NCBI RefSeq assembly: GCF_000934765.1
Contig: NZ_JYNN01000001.1
Location: 1-64,000, forward strand
DNA: 64,000 nucleotides
Direction of reading: 5' to 3'
Origin: Thiomicrospira microaerophila
Lineage (GTDB): Bacteria > Pseudomonadota > Gammaproteobacteria > Thiomicrospirales > Thiomicrospiraceae
Made by a program: the position numbers and the translations under genes. Positions within the stretch are counted from its first letter, which is position 1. Each line of letters opens with the position of its first letter. The notes below the pieces were generated by a model that was given only the letters and a program-made list of their open reading frames with translations, was not told the origin of the DNA and ran no database searches. Of this stretch, positions 21,457 through 28,527 are shown one piece after another.

Positions 21457-22100
21457 TGAATGTATTAGCGATAGAAACTTCTACGGCGAATTGTGCGGTG
21501 AGCTTGGTCGGTGAGCAGGTATGTGTCAGTTTGCAGGAATATGCGCCACAGCAACATGCCCAGCTTATTTTACCAATGGTCGACCAGGTCTTAAGCCAAG
21601 CCGGTTTTCAAGCGCAGGATATTGATGCGTTGGCTTTTGGCGAAGGCCCCGGCGCTTTTACGGGACTGCGCATTGCGGCAGGAGTGGTGCAGGGGTTGGC
21701 ATTGGGTTGGGATAAGCCGGTGATTGCGGTGTCGTCTTTACAGGCGATGGCTTATCAAGCGTTTGAACAAACAGGGCAGACCCACTGGTTGGCTTGTCTT
21801 GATGCACGCATGGGCGAGGTATACACCCAGTGGTGTGAGTTCGATACACAAGGTCAGTTGCTTAATTGCTCCACAGCACAATTAGTTAAGGCTGCTATGA
21901 TTAATCCCGCATCAGATTGTAACGGCGTGGGGGATATTCAAACCAGTTATCCCGCGCAGGCGGCGTTGTTTTCTCGTTGGTTGGATGCGGTGCCGAATGC
22001 GAATGCGATTGCCCAGTTGGCAAGGCAGCGACCTGCGCAAGCGTATAGTTTAGGCCAGCAGATTCCACAGCCAATTTATTTGCGCCCTTCGGTGTCTTGA
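21456..22100 (+). CDS. tsaB: tRNA threonylcarbamoyladenosine biosynthesis protein TsaB
   Basis: A 214-residue ASKHA-fold protein that forms the TsaB-TsaD-TsaE complex for t6A37 tRNA modification. The N-terminus MNVLAIETSTANCAVSL and the segment FGEGPGAFTGLRIAAGVVQG are the family signatures. It overlaps the helicase stop in an ATGA, implying translational coupling; a helicase-tsaB pairing is common in Gammaproteobacteria. The start is fixed by the N-terminal signature, so upstream in-frame codons are not used. Confidence 0.95.
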   Translation: MNVLAIETSTANCAVSLVGEQVCVSLQEYAPQQHAQLILPMVDQVLSQAGFQAQDIDALAFGEGPGAFTGLRIAAGVVQGLALGWDKPVIAVSSLQAMAYQAFEQTGQTHWLACLDARMGEVYTQWCEFDTQGQLLNCSTAQLVKAAMINPASDCNGVGDIQTSYPAQAALFSRWLDAVPNANAIAQLARQRPAQAYSLGQQIPQPIYLRPSVS

Positions 22101-22221
22101 AGCTAATTGCCTATTTTTTAAGCATACTCTATTAGATGCAAGACTTTATTGAAGTTTTTATGAAACCCCCGTTGTTTCCAACAATTTTATCCACAGATTC
22201 TGTGTAAAAAGGAAAAGCATT

Positions 22222-22680
22222 ATGCATAACTATCAAAACATTCTCGTCGCCGTTGATTTTTCTACTCATAGTGAGCAGGCCTTGAGTCGCGCTAAGCAGT
22301 TAGCGGATATTTATTCTGCCGACTTACAGGTATTACATGTCACAGAGATGCCCACTTATCCTGTTTTAGAGGATATTGCGATTACGGGCTTGCCCGGTAT
22401 CTGGTCGGATGAGGTGGCCGATAAGCTTCAGCAGGCCACATTGAAGCGTTTAGTCAGTATGGCTGAAAAGGAAGGTATTCCTTCTTCGGCTTGTGAAATT
22501 GTGGTGGGGGTGGCAAAACAAGATATTGTTAAACACGCGGAGCAAATGAAGGCCGATTTAATTGTTGTAGGACGACGCGGTGTATCGATGATTCAGCGTT
22601 TAATCGGCTCAACGGCGGACAGTATTTTGCATACAGCCTCTTGTGATGTGTTGGCTGTAAACTTAGGGGATAATGAATGA
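22222..22680 (+). CDS. Universal stress protein (UspA family)
   Basis: A 152-residue cytoplasmic protein with the Rossmann-like Usp fold. ILVAVDFSTHSEQAL forms the N-terminal strand, and the nucleotide-binding signature near the C-terminus is VVGRRGVSMIQRLIGSTAD, matching the G-x2-G-x9-G-S/T pattern of ATP-binding members. AAAGGAAAAGC precedes the ATG. It is translationally coupled to the next gene (ATGAATGAG junction), which suggests a shared stress-linked role. Confidence 0.92.
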   Translation: MHNYQNILVAVDFSTHSEQALSRAKQLADIYSADLQVLHVTEMPTYPVLEDIAITGLPGIWSDEVADKLQQATLKRLVSMAEKEGIPSSACEIVVGVAKQDIVKHAEQMKADLIVVGRRGVSMIQRLIGSTADSILHTASCDVLAVNLGDNE

Positions 22681-23525
22681 GTGTTTCTTATAAAGCGATC
22701 AGTCTTATTTTTGTGTTAGTTGCTTGGATGGCGCATCCCGCATTGGCACAAACTTTTAAGCAAGGCGATACGGTGTTTGTTGGTTTGCCTTCTACGAATA
22801 TTCGTGATGATGCGTTTATTATTGGTCAAGTGACGCGCATCACCGAAAATGGCGATTATCAAATTAAAGTCGAAGACTATGTTGAGGGGCATGATTATGG
22901 CGCTTTTTGTACGCCTGTAGCGGTTTCAAATACCAGTAATGAGTACGGTGATGGCTGGGAGTTGTGGCAGGATACACGCAGTTTGCGTCAGCGTAATTTA
23001 GAGTATATTGTCCCGGCACAAAATGTGATGGCACACCGTTCTGGTCAATACCACTATATTGAGCGTAATAATACCTGGGTGGTATTTGGTCGCTGGTTGT
23101 CCGATGCGCCTATTTTGGCGCCTGAACGTATTGAGCGGGCGATTAATGGTTTAGAGCCAATTGGCTTAGTGGGCATGAAACCCGCGTTAGAGCTGGCCAT
23201 TGCGCATCGTCTAGCGTTTTATGACCAGGGTTGGGGAAGGCCTTATTGGCCTTATGAAACGGTCACACCATTAAATGATTTAATAAGCCAGATTGCACAT
23301 TTGTTAGAATCGGATGCCGCGTTGGCTAAGATTTGGTATCAACGCCCACGTGATCAGGCGTTAGTCTTACAGGACGTAAAGACTTTTTTCTTAATCAGTG
23401 CGCTGGATAAAATTGTGCAGGATGCCTATTACCAGCTGTACGAAAATCTTGAAAAGGCGGATGCGGCGGAAGTAGCATCCTTAACGCAAACCCTAGCGCA
23501 GTTAGGACGAGTAAAGCGTAATTGA
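22677..23525 (+). CDS. Secreted protein of unknown function
   Basis: A 282-residue protein with a clear Sec signal peptide (about 1-24, cleavage after HPALA). I do not recognise the family. After the signal it has a beta-rich region with FKQGDTVFVGLPSTNIRDD, reminiscent of an SH3-like fold, then a mainly helical C-terminal half with several Trp/Tyr residues (WGRPYWPYET). It overlaps the stress-protein stop codon by four bases, so the two are likely made together. It is followed by a terminator. Periplasmic location is inferred from the signal peptide. Confidence 0.75.
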   Translation: MSVSYKAISLIFVLVAWMAHPALAQTFKQGDTVFVGLPSTNIRDDAFIIGQVTRITENGDYQIKVEDYVEGHDYGAFCTPVAVSNTSNEYGDGWELWQDTRSLRQRNLEYIVPAQNVMAHRSGQYHYIERNNTWVVFGRWLSDAPILAPERIERAINGLEPIGLVGMKPALELAIAHRLAFYDQGWGRPYWPYETVTPLNDLISQIAHLLESDAALAKIWYQRPRDQALVLQDVKTFFLISALDKIVQDAYYQLYENLEKADAAEVASLTQTLAQLGRVKRN

Positions 23526-23528
23526 TTC

Positions 23529-23553
23529 AAGCCGGTTTAAACCGGCTTTTTTT
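23529..23553. terminator. Bidirectional rho-independent terminator between convergent genes
   Basis: AAGCCGGTTTAAACCGGCTT hairpin followed by a T-tract on the plus strand. The cytochrome c stop codon is three bases beyond it, so the same hairpin probably serves the minus strand. Confidence 0.85.
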
Positions 23554-23555
23554 GC

Positions 23556-23840
23556 TTAGCGTGGGTATTTGTAATATTTCTGATTTAAATAAACAGCTAC
23601 ATCAAGCACTTCGTCTTCAAACCAACCCGTATTTAAGTTAGTATTGCAAAAGTCTACGGCTTTAACTAAACGCTCAAAGTTCGGGGTTTTGGCTGTGCTG
23701 TAAGGATTAGCTGTATGACAGGATAGGCAGTTGGCTTCTTTATGAAGGGCCTTGCCAGACTCAGGGTTACCTTCAGCAAAACCAGTTGAGGATACGGAAA
23801 GTAAAACAGATGTAGCAAATAGTGCGATAACTTTTTTCAT
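23556..23840 (-). CDS. Small monohaem cytochrome c
   Basis: A 94-residue periplasmic protein with a signal peptide (about 1-22, ending GFAEG) and one haem c motif CLSCH (about residues 38-42). The rest contains FERLVKAVDFCNTNLNTGW and DEVLDVAVYLNQKYYKYP, a pattern I associate with short class I cytochromes of sulfur- and hydrogen-oxidising proteobacteria. The extra Cys in DFCNTN is notable. No clear distal Met ligand is visible, so the sixth ligand could be Asn or absent, as in ligand-binding SHP-type cytochromes; this is inference. GGGAGAGTGTC precedes the ATG on the minus strand. Confidence 0.85.
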   Translation of the reverse strand: MKKVIALFATSVLLSVSSTGFAEGNPESGKALHKEANCLSCHTANPYSTAKTPNFERLVKAVDFCNTNLNTGWFEDEVLDVAVYLNQKYYKYPR

Positions 23841-24155
23841 GACACTCTCCCAAGTTATTTGAAAAACGCAGTTTCATTGTAACCACAAATAAACTATAAA
23901 AAATTAAAACTTACTTATTCCCCGATAAATATTATTTGAGCCCCTTGTACGAGAAAAGCTTGTCAAATTACTATAAGCCCGTAAAAAAACCGATTGGCTG
24001 TTAAAATATCACCTTATTATTTAGATTGAATTTCCCTAATTCAGCACAATTAAACTAGTAAATAAAATCATGCCTGGTTAAACTACTTAATCTACGCCAG
24101 TGGCTGAATCCTGCGACTTCGAGCAGGATGACGGCTCTGGGTAAAAGAAATGGGG

Positions 24156-24267
24156 CATTGCGAGGAGCACAGCGATGCGGCCAACGAAGTCAGCGCGAAG
24201 CCTGAATATCTCAAAGGCGTGCTCAGTCTGTCAGAGATTGCCACGGCCTTCGGCCTCGCGATGACGG
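24156..24267. repeat. Hairpin repeat family B variant
   Basis: Starts CATTGCGAGGAGCACAGCG and ends GGCCTCGCGATGACGG, in reverse orientation relative to the copies near 10.2 kb. It contains the shared internal segment GGCGTGCTCAGTCTG. It can fold into a long imperfect hairpin. Confidence 0.75.
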
Positions 24268-24351
24268 GCATTTTCTAAGCTTAATGGCAATGATGTTCAA
24301 CGTGAGAGCGCCTTGGACTTGGGTTCGAGCGCTGTTTCATAGGTTAAATCG

Positions 24352-24383
24352 GTCTGCATTCCCACGCACAGCGTGGGAACGAG
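24352..24383. repeat. Family A hairpin, partial
   Basis: GTCTGCATTCCCACGC followed by GCGTGGGAACGAG, matching one end of the 117-bp A unit seen at 9851-10362. Confidence 0.7.
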
Positions 24384-24441
24384 GTTAACTTGTTGATTTG
24401 TTATTTATTTAGGATGCGTTTTTCCTGATGGCGATGTGTCG

Positions 24442-24472
24442 TGGCTTACGCTTGGCGGTTATGGTTTATAAT
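24442..24472 (+). promoter_or_regulatory. Candidate promoter(s) for the hyp operon
   Basis: A perfect TATAAT lies at 24467-24472, 37 bases upstream of the first ORF, but without a good -35 box. Overlapping it upstream, TGGC at 24442-24445 and GC at 24455-24456 keep the GG-N10-GC spacing of sigma-54 promoters, although flanking matches are poor. Both are tentative. Confidence 0.3.
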
Positions 24473-24508
24473 CAACAAATCTATTGTTAACCAAAGTAGG
24501 AGGCAACT

Positions 24509-24709
24509 ATGAAACCATTTTATTTATCGCTGTTTAGGGCGTTCGCTGTGATGGGCGGTTTGGCGGTGGCGGGGTTGGCCGTTGCGCATGAAACCGATTA
24601 TCACCATGTGCATTTTTATGATAGCTTTTTACAGCATTTGCCGAGCTTGGGCTTTTTTGTCGCGCTGTTAGTGGCGGGTTATTGGGTTTGGAGTAAGGGG
24701 CGCCGTTAA
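24509..24709 (+). CDS. Small histidine-containing membrane protein at the head of the hyp operon
   Basis: A 66-residue protein that I do not recognise. It has an N-terminal signal or first membrane helix (about 8-26), a short loop rich in His and acidic residues (HETDYHHVHFYDS), a second helix (about 46-62), and a basic end KGRR. TAGGAGG lies at good spacing before the ATG, so it is well translated. It is 41 bases upstream of hypB in the same direction. The His cluster could bind nickel or another metal outside the membrane, which would fit a hydrogenase assembly role; this is inference from position and composition. Confidence 0.75.
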   Translation: MKPFYLSLFRAFAVMGGLAVAGLAVAHETDYHHVHFYDSFLQHLPSLGFFVALLVAGYWVWSKGRR

Positions 24710-24750
24710 AGCTTTTAGAACCCTTTTAGAATCCTTTAGGAGTTAAGATT

Positions 24751-25500
24751 ATGTGTGAAGATTGTGGCTGTAGCCTTGCGCCTTCAAAACCCGCTAAGCG
24801 GTTGGTGTTGGATAATTTGAAACTAAACCCGCAGTTGAATGACAGCAAAACGCTGCAGGTGATTCATCAGATTTTAGATAAAAACAATCAAGAGGCCGCG
24901 CATAATCGTGCGCACTTTGATAAAGCCGGGGTGTTGGCGCTTAATCTGATGTCGAGCCCGGGCAGTGGTAAAACCAGTTTGCTCGAAGCCATCGCCGATT
25001 TGCCAACGCGCCGTTTACGCTTTGGCGTGATTGAAGGGGATTTAGAAACCAACCGCGATGCCGAGCGTATCCAAGCCAAGGGCATTGTGGCGCATCAAAT
25101 CCAAACCGGCACGGCCTGCCATTTAGATGCATTTATGGTGCACAAAGGGCTGCATGCGATGCCGCTGGATCAGCTAGATGTGTGTTTTATTGAGAATGTC
25201 GGCAATTTGGTTTGTCCGGCTAGCTATGATGTCGGCAGTCATTTAAATGTAGTGTTGCTATCGGTGCCAGAGGGCGATGACAAGGTGGATAAATATCCAG
25301 TGATGTTTCAAAAAGCCGATTTGGTGTTAATCACCAAGCTGGATTTATTGGCGCACTTTGATTTTGACCTCGACGCGGTGAAGGCGGCGGCGCGGCGGGT
25401 AAAACCGAATGTGGATATTTTGACCTTATCCACCCGTGATGCGAGCTCGATTGAGCGCGTGGTGGAATGGATTGAATTCAAACGCAAAATGCGTCATTAA
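24751..25500 (+). CDS. hypB: Hydrogenase nickel incorporation GTPase HypB
   Basis: A 249-residue SIMIBI-class GTPase that inserts nickel into the hydrogenase large subunit together with HypA. The N-terminus MCEDCGCS carries the CxxCGC high-affinity metal site of HypB. The P-loop is SSPGSGKTS (about 67-75); FIENVGNLVCPASYDVG holds the Cys that coordinates metal at the G domain, and ITKLDLL is the guanine-specificity loop. It lacks the long histidine stretch found in some HypB proteins. AGGAGTTAAGATT precedes the ATG. Confidence 0.97.
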   Translation: MCEDCGCSLAPSKPAKRLVLDNLKLNPQLNDSKTLQVIHQILDKNNQEAAHNRAHFDKAGVLALNLMSSPGSGKTSLLEAIADLPTRRLRFGVIEGDLETNRDAERIQAKGIVAHQIQTGTACHLDAFMVHKGLHAMPLDQLDVCFIENVGNLVCPASYDVGSHLNVVLLSVPEGDDKVDKYPVMFQKADLVLITKLDLLAHFDFDLDAVKAAARRVKPNVDILTLSTRDASSIERVVEWIEFKRKMRH

Positions 25501-25511
25501 GGAGAGGGCGA

Positions 25512-25787
25512 GTGTGTCTATCTATTCCTTCGCAAGTGGTGCGGATTGAACAGGATATCGCTTGGGTCGATACGTTGGGGATGCAGCGCCATGCGAGTTT
25601 GGCGCTGATGGGCGATGAGGTCAAGCTAGGCGATTATGTGCTGATTCATGTCGGGTTTGTGATGAATGTGATGGATGCCGAGGATGCCCAGCAGAGTTTA
25701 GCACTTTATCAACAGATGCTTGAGCAGGATAATGGCCGCGATGACGTGAATGACAATGCGCATCGCTTAGACCGAGAGTCAGTTTAA
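25512..25787 (+). CDS. hypC: Hydrogenase maturation chaperone HypC
   Basis: A 91-residue chaperone that carries the Fe(CN)2CO unit with HypD and delivers it to the large-subunit precursor. The start is GTG 25512, giving the invariant N-terminal Met-Cys (MCLSIPSQVV), whose Cys2 is essential in the family. GGAGAGGGCG lies upstream. The core GDYVLIHVGFVMNVMD is typical. It is directly adjacent to hypD, whose ATG follows the hypC stop codon. Confidence 0.96.
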   Translation: MCLSIPSQVVRIEQDIAWVDTLGMQRHASLALMGDEVKLGDYVLIHVGFVMNVMDAEDAQQSLALYQQMLEQDNGRDDVNDNAHRLDRESV

Positions 25788-26930
25788 ATGTCATTGGTGC
25801 TCAAAGATTTGTTTGATGGGTTTCGTGATCCAGCGACTTTGCAAGCCTTGGCTCATCAAATTGAACAGGCGGCGGCGCGCTTGTCAAAACCGCTGCGGAT
25901 TATGGAGGTGTGCGGTGGGCACACCCATACCATTATGCGCTATGCGCTGCCTCAGCGTTTGCCGAAAAACATTGAATTTATTCACGGGCCAGGTTGTCCC
26001 GTGTGTATTATGCCCAAGGAGCGGATTGATCAGGCGATAGCCTTGGCCCAGCCAGCGAATCATATTCTGGTCACGCTGGGGGATATGTTGCGCGTGCCGG
26101 GCTCAACCCAATCCTTGGCAAAAGCGCGTTCACAAGGCGCGGATGTTCGCGCGGTCTATTCGCCGTTGGAGGCGTTGAGTCTTGCCCAACAACATCCCGA
26201 TAAGCAAGTGATCTTTTTTGCAATTGGCTTTGAAACCACCACCCCAATGACCGCCGCGCTGTTAGCGCAAACCGAGGCGCTGGGTGTGCGTAATTTGTTT
26301 TTTCATATCAATCATGTGCTAGTACCGCCTGCGGTATCGGCGCTATTAGCCGAGCAGCCCTGTCATATTGATGCGCTGATCGCCCCCTCGCATGTGAGCG
26401 TGATAACGGGCGCAAAAATCTATCAGCCGCTCTTAGCGCGTTATGGCTTGCCAATGGTGGTTAGCGGGTTTGAACCTGTCGATGTGATGCAAAGTATTTT
26501 GCAACTGGTTGAACAAACCCTCGCCGGTGAAGCGCGTTTGGCTGTGCAATATAGCCGTGCGGTGGATTGGGAGGGTAATCTAAAAGCCCAAGCGCTAATC
26601 GCGCGTTTTTTTGAGCCGCGTGCGATGTTTCGCTGGCGCGGTTTGGGGGATATTGCGTTGAGTGCGCTTCAGCTTAAAGCGCCATGGCAGACGTATGATG
26701 CCGAAATTCAGTTTGCGAGCTTGTTATCCAATCAACCGATTGATGATCACAAACTCTGTATTTGTGGTGATATTTTACGTGGACGCGCCAAGCCGCAGGA
26801 CTGTAAGGTGTTTGCTAAAGGCTGTGATCCTGAACGCCCTTTGGGCAGTTGCATGGTGTCGAGCGAAGGCGCTTGTCATGCCTATTATCGTTATGCCAAA
26901 GTGACACAAATCGAGGTGGAGGTAAGGTGA
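25788..26930 (+). CDS. hypD: Hydrogenase maturation protein HypD
   Basis: A 380-residue iron-sulfur scaffold on which the Fe(CN)2CO group is assembled. Conserved motifs are VCGGHTHTIMRYALPQ, HGPGCPVCIMP, the GFETTTP segment, and the C-terminal cysteine region CGDILRG...KGCDPERPLGSCMVSSEGACHAYY-type sequence that binds a [4Fe-4S] cluster. The length is normal. Its stop codon overlaps the GTG start of hypE. Confidence 0.97.
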   Translation: MSLVLKDLFDGFRDPATLQALAHQIEQAAARLSKPLRIMEVCGGHTHTIMRYALPQRLPKNIEFIHGPGCPVCIMPKERIDQAIALAQPANHILVTLGDMLRVPGSTQSLAKARSQGADVRAVYSPLEALSLAQQHPDKQVIFFAIGFETTTPMTAALLAQTEALGVRNLFFHINHVLVPPAVSALLAEQPCHIDALIAPSHVSVITGAKIYQPLLARYGLPMVVSGFEPVDVMQSILQLVEQTLAGEARLAVQYSRAVDWEGNLKAQALIARFFEPRAMFRWRGLGDIALSALQLKAPWQTYDAEIQFASLLSNQPIDDHKLCICGDILRGRAKPQDCKVFAKGCDPERPLGSCMVSSEGACHAYYRYAKVTQIEVEVR

Positions 26931-27928
26931 ACAGGATTCAGTTAAGCCAAGGGGGCGGTGGGCTGGAAAGCCAAGCACTGATTTCACAGTTATTTTACCG
27001 TTACTTTAACAACCCGATTCTCGCGCAGGCCGAGGATGCCGCGCTGATGACACTTTCTGGCTCGCTGGCGTTTACCACTGATAGCTACACAGTGAGCCCG
27101 TTGTTTTTTAACGGCGGCGATATCGGTAAACTCGCGGTAGTCGGTACCCTGAATGATTTAGCGATGCGTTCAGCCAGGCCTGGTTGCCTCAGTGCGGGAT
27201 TTATTATTGAAGAAGGCCTGCCCTATGCCGATTTGGAGCGTATTGTGGGTTCGATGGCGCAAGCACTGCAACAAGCAAACGCTCAATTAGTCTGCGGTGA
27301 CACCAAGGTCGTGCCTAAGGGAGCGGTAGATAAGGTCTTTATTAATACCTCTGGTGTCGGTCAAGTGCAATGTCAACCCGCACCCGGCATGAACCAGATT
27401 CAAGCGGGCGACGCGTTGCTGATCTCAGGGGATATTGGCCGCCATGGTGCGGTAATTATGGCGGCACGCGAAGGTTTGGACCTCACCACGGAATTGCAAA
27501 CCGATTGCGCACTCTTATGGCCACAGGTTGATGCGCTTATTCAAGCAGGCATCCACCTTCATGCGTTGCGCGATGCCACTCGCGGGGGCGTGGCAGCGGT
27601 ACTCAACGAATGGGCGCAGGCGACAGGCTTGGGTTTGTGGATTGAAGAAGCCTATTTGCCCATCAGTGAACCGGTACAGGGTTTGTGTGAGCTGTTAGGG
27701 TTTGAAGCGTATGATTTAGCGAATGAGGGGCGGATGCTCATCGCCTTGCCAAAATCGCAAGTTGAGCAAGCCTTATCGATATTGCAGCAACTGACTGACA
27801 GCCAACAAGCCGCCTATATCGGCGAAGTACGTGCCGCCCAACCAAGTCGGGTGGTGATGCAAACTGCATGGGGTACCCAGCGCATTTTAGACTGGCCGAA
27901 AGGCGAGCTTTTACCGCGCATTTGTTAA
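26927..27928 (+). CDS. hypE: Hydrogenase maturation protein HypE (carbamoyl dehydratase)
   Basis: A 333-residue AIR-synthase-like enzyme that converts the thiocarbamate on its own C-terminal cysteine to thiocyanate, the CN source for the NiFe site. The C-terminus ends LPRIC, the diagnostic PRI-Cys. The start is GTG 26927, overlapping the hypD stop (GTGA) with AGGTAAG upstream, which gives MNRIQLSQGGGG at the N-terminus; the longer frame into hypD is not used. A dispersed palindrome at 27172-27185 is read here as ARPG. Confidence 0.96.
   Translation: MNRIQLSQGGGGLESQALISQLFYRYFNNPILAQAEDAALMTLSGSLAFTTDSYTVSPLFFNGGDIGKLAVVGTLNDLAMRSARPGCLSAGFIIEEGLPYADLERIVGSMAQALQQANAQLVCGDTKVVPKGAVDKVFINTSGVGQVQCQPAPGMNQIQAGDALLISGDIGRHGAVIMAAREGLDLTTELQTDCALLWPQVDALIQAGIHLHALRDATRGGVAAVLNEWAQATGLGLWIEEAYLPISEPVQGLCELLGFEAYDLANEGRMLIALPKSQVEQALSILQQLTDSQQAAYIGEVRAAQPSRVVMQTAWGTQRILDWPKGELLPRIC
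27172..27185. repeat. Dispersed palindrome, copy 7
   Basis: 13/14 match with intact core inside hypE, read in the third frame as ARPGC. Confidence 0.85.
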
Positions 27929-27952
27929 CCAGGATAATTGATATGACGCAAG

Positions 27953-28297
27953 ATGCATGAATATTCAGTGGTGCAAGCCTTAGTGGATCAATGCGCCGAT
28001 TATCTGCAACAGCACCAAGCCAGACAGATTGACAAGCTGGTGGTACAAATCGGTGAGCTAAGCGGCGTTGAACCCGCGTTATTTGCGCGGGCGTTTGATA
28101 CCTTTAAGTTAAGCGAACCCGGGTGTGCGGATGCGGAGCTAGTGCTGCAGATACAGCCGATTATCTTGCAGTGTGATGACTGTGGTTATCAAGGCGAAGC
28201 CAAGCCGCATGACTACCGCTGCCCAAAATGCCAAAGCGGCGCGGTTCGGATAACAGCGGGTGAAGATCTATTGCTGATGCAATTGGAAATGCGTTAA
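27953..28297 (+). CDS. hypA: Hydrogenase nickel metallochaperone HypA
   Basis: A 114-residue nickel chaperone working with HypB. The N-terminal MHE (nickel ligand His2) fixes the start despite a weak ribosome-binding site. The zinc site is two CxxC pairs: CDDC and CPKC in the C-terminal half. It ends the hypBCDEA run; hypF is separate, downstream of the structural genes. Confidence 0.96.
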   Translation: MHEYSVVQALVDQCADYLQQHQARQIDKLVVQIGELSGVEPALFARAFDTFKLSEPGCADAELVLQIQPIILQCDDCGYQGEAKPHDYRCPKCQSGAVRITAGEDLLLMQLEMR

Positions 28298-28527
28298 GAA
28301 TTAGGGCCTTGCTGTGTGTTACGGCCACTAAGTTAATGAGTATCTGGACGAGCATTTTCTAGTGATTCACAGCGTGGAAGCGGTTAATCATGCCTATTAC
28401 TATGGTTTTTTGTATTATTAAGCGGCGTTTACCTTGGTTATTACAGATTCACCTAGAGAAGTGAACCTAACTCGGTGATAGAACCGTTATAATACTTAAA
28501 TCGAAAAAATAATTTAAAGGGTTACTA
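28298..28527. other. Left edge of the defence island, intergenic
   Basis: Contains an inverted repeat TTCAC-N8-GTGAA at 28448-28465 and a TATAAT-like box at 28488-28493, about 35 bases before hsdM, with no good -35 box. These are candidate operator and promoter elements for the restriction-modification operon. No integration site or direct repeat marks the edge. Confidence 0.35.

Larger units (their letters stand above)
23841..24508. other. 668-bp intergenic region with repeat remnants
   Basis: AT-rich divergent promoter DNA at 23841-24060. It is followed by a Family B hairpin repeat variant (24156-24267) and a half copy of the Family A hairpin (24352-24383). Candidate promoter elements for the hyp genes lie at 24442-24472. 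No gene was seen. Confidence 0.6.

Noticed and set aside
26849-26926. Longer hypE frame starting inside hypD
   Set aside because: It has no ribosome-binding site, and the conserved HypE N-terminus starts at GTG 26927.
19027-28338. Possible att-like direct repeat: similar short segments (GGCCAxTAAGTTAA) near 19030 and 28322
   Set aside because: Only about 14-17 bases of imperfect similarity, not at both edges of the defence island, and no integrase gene is present.
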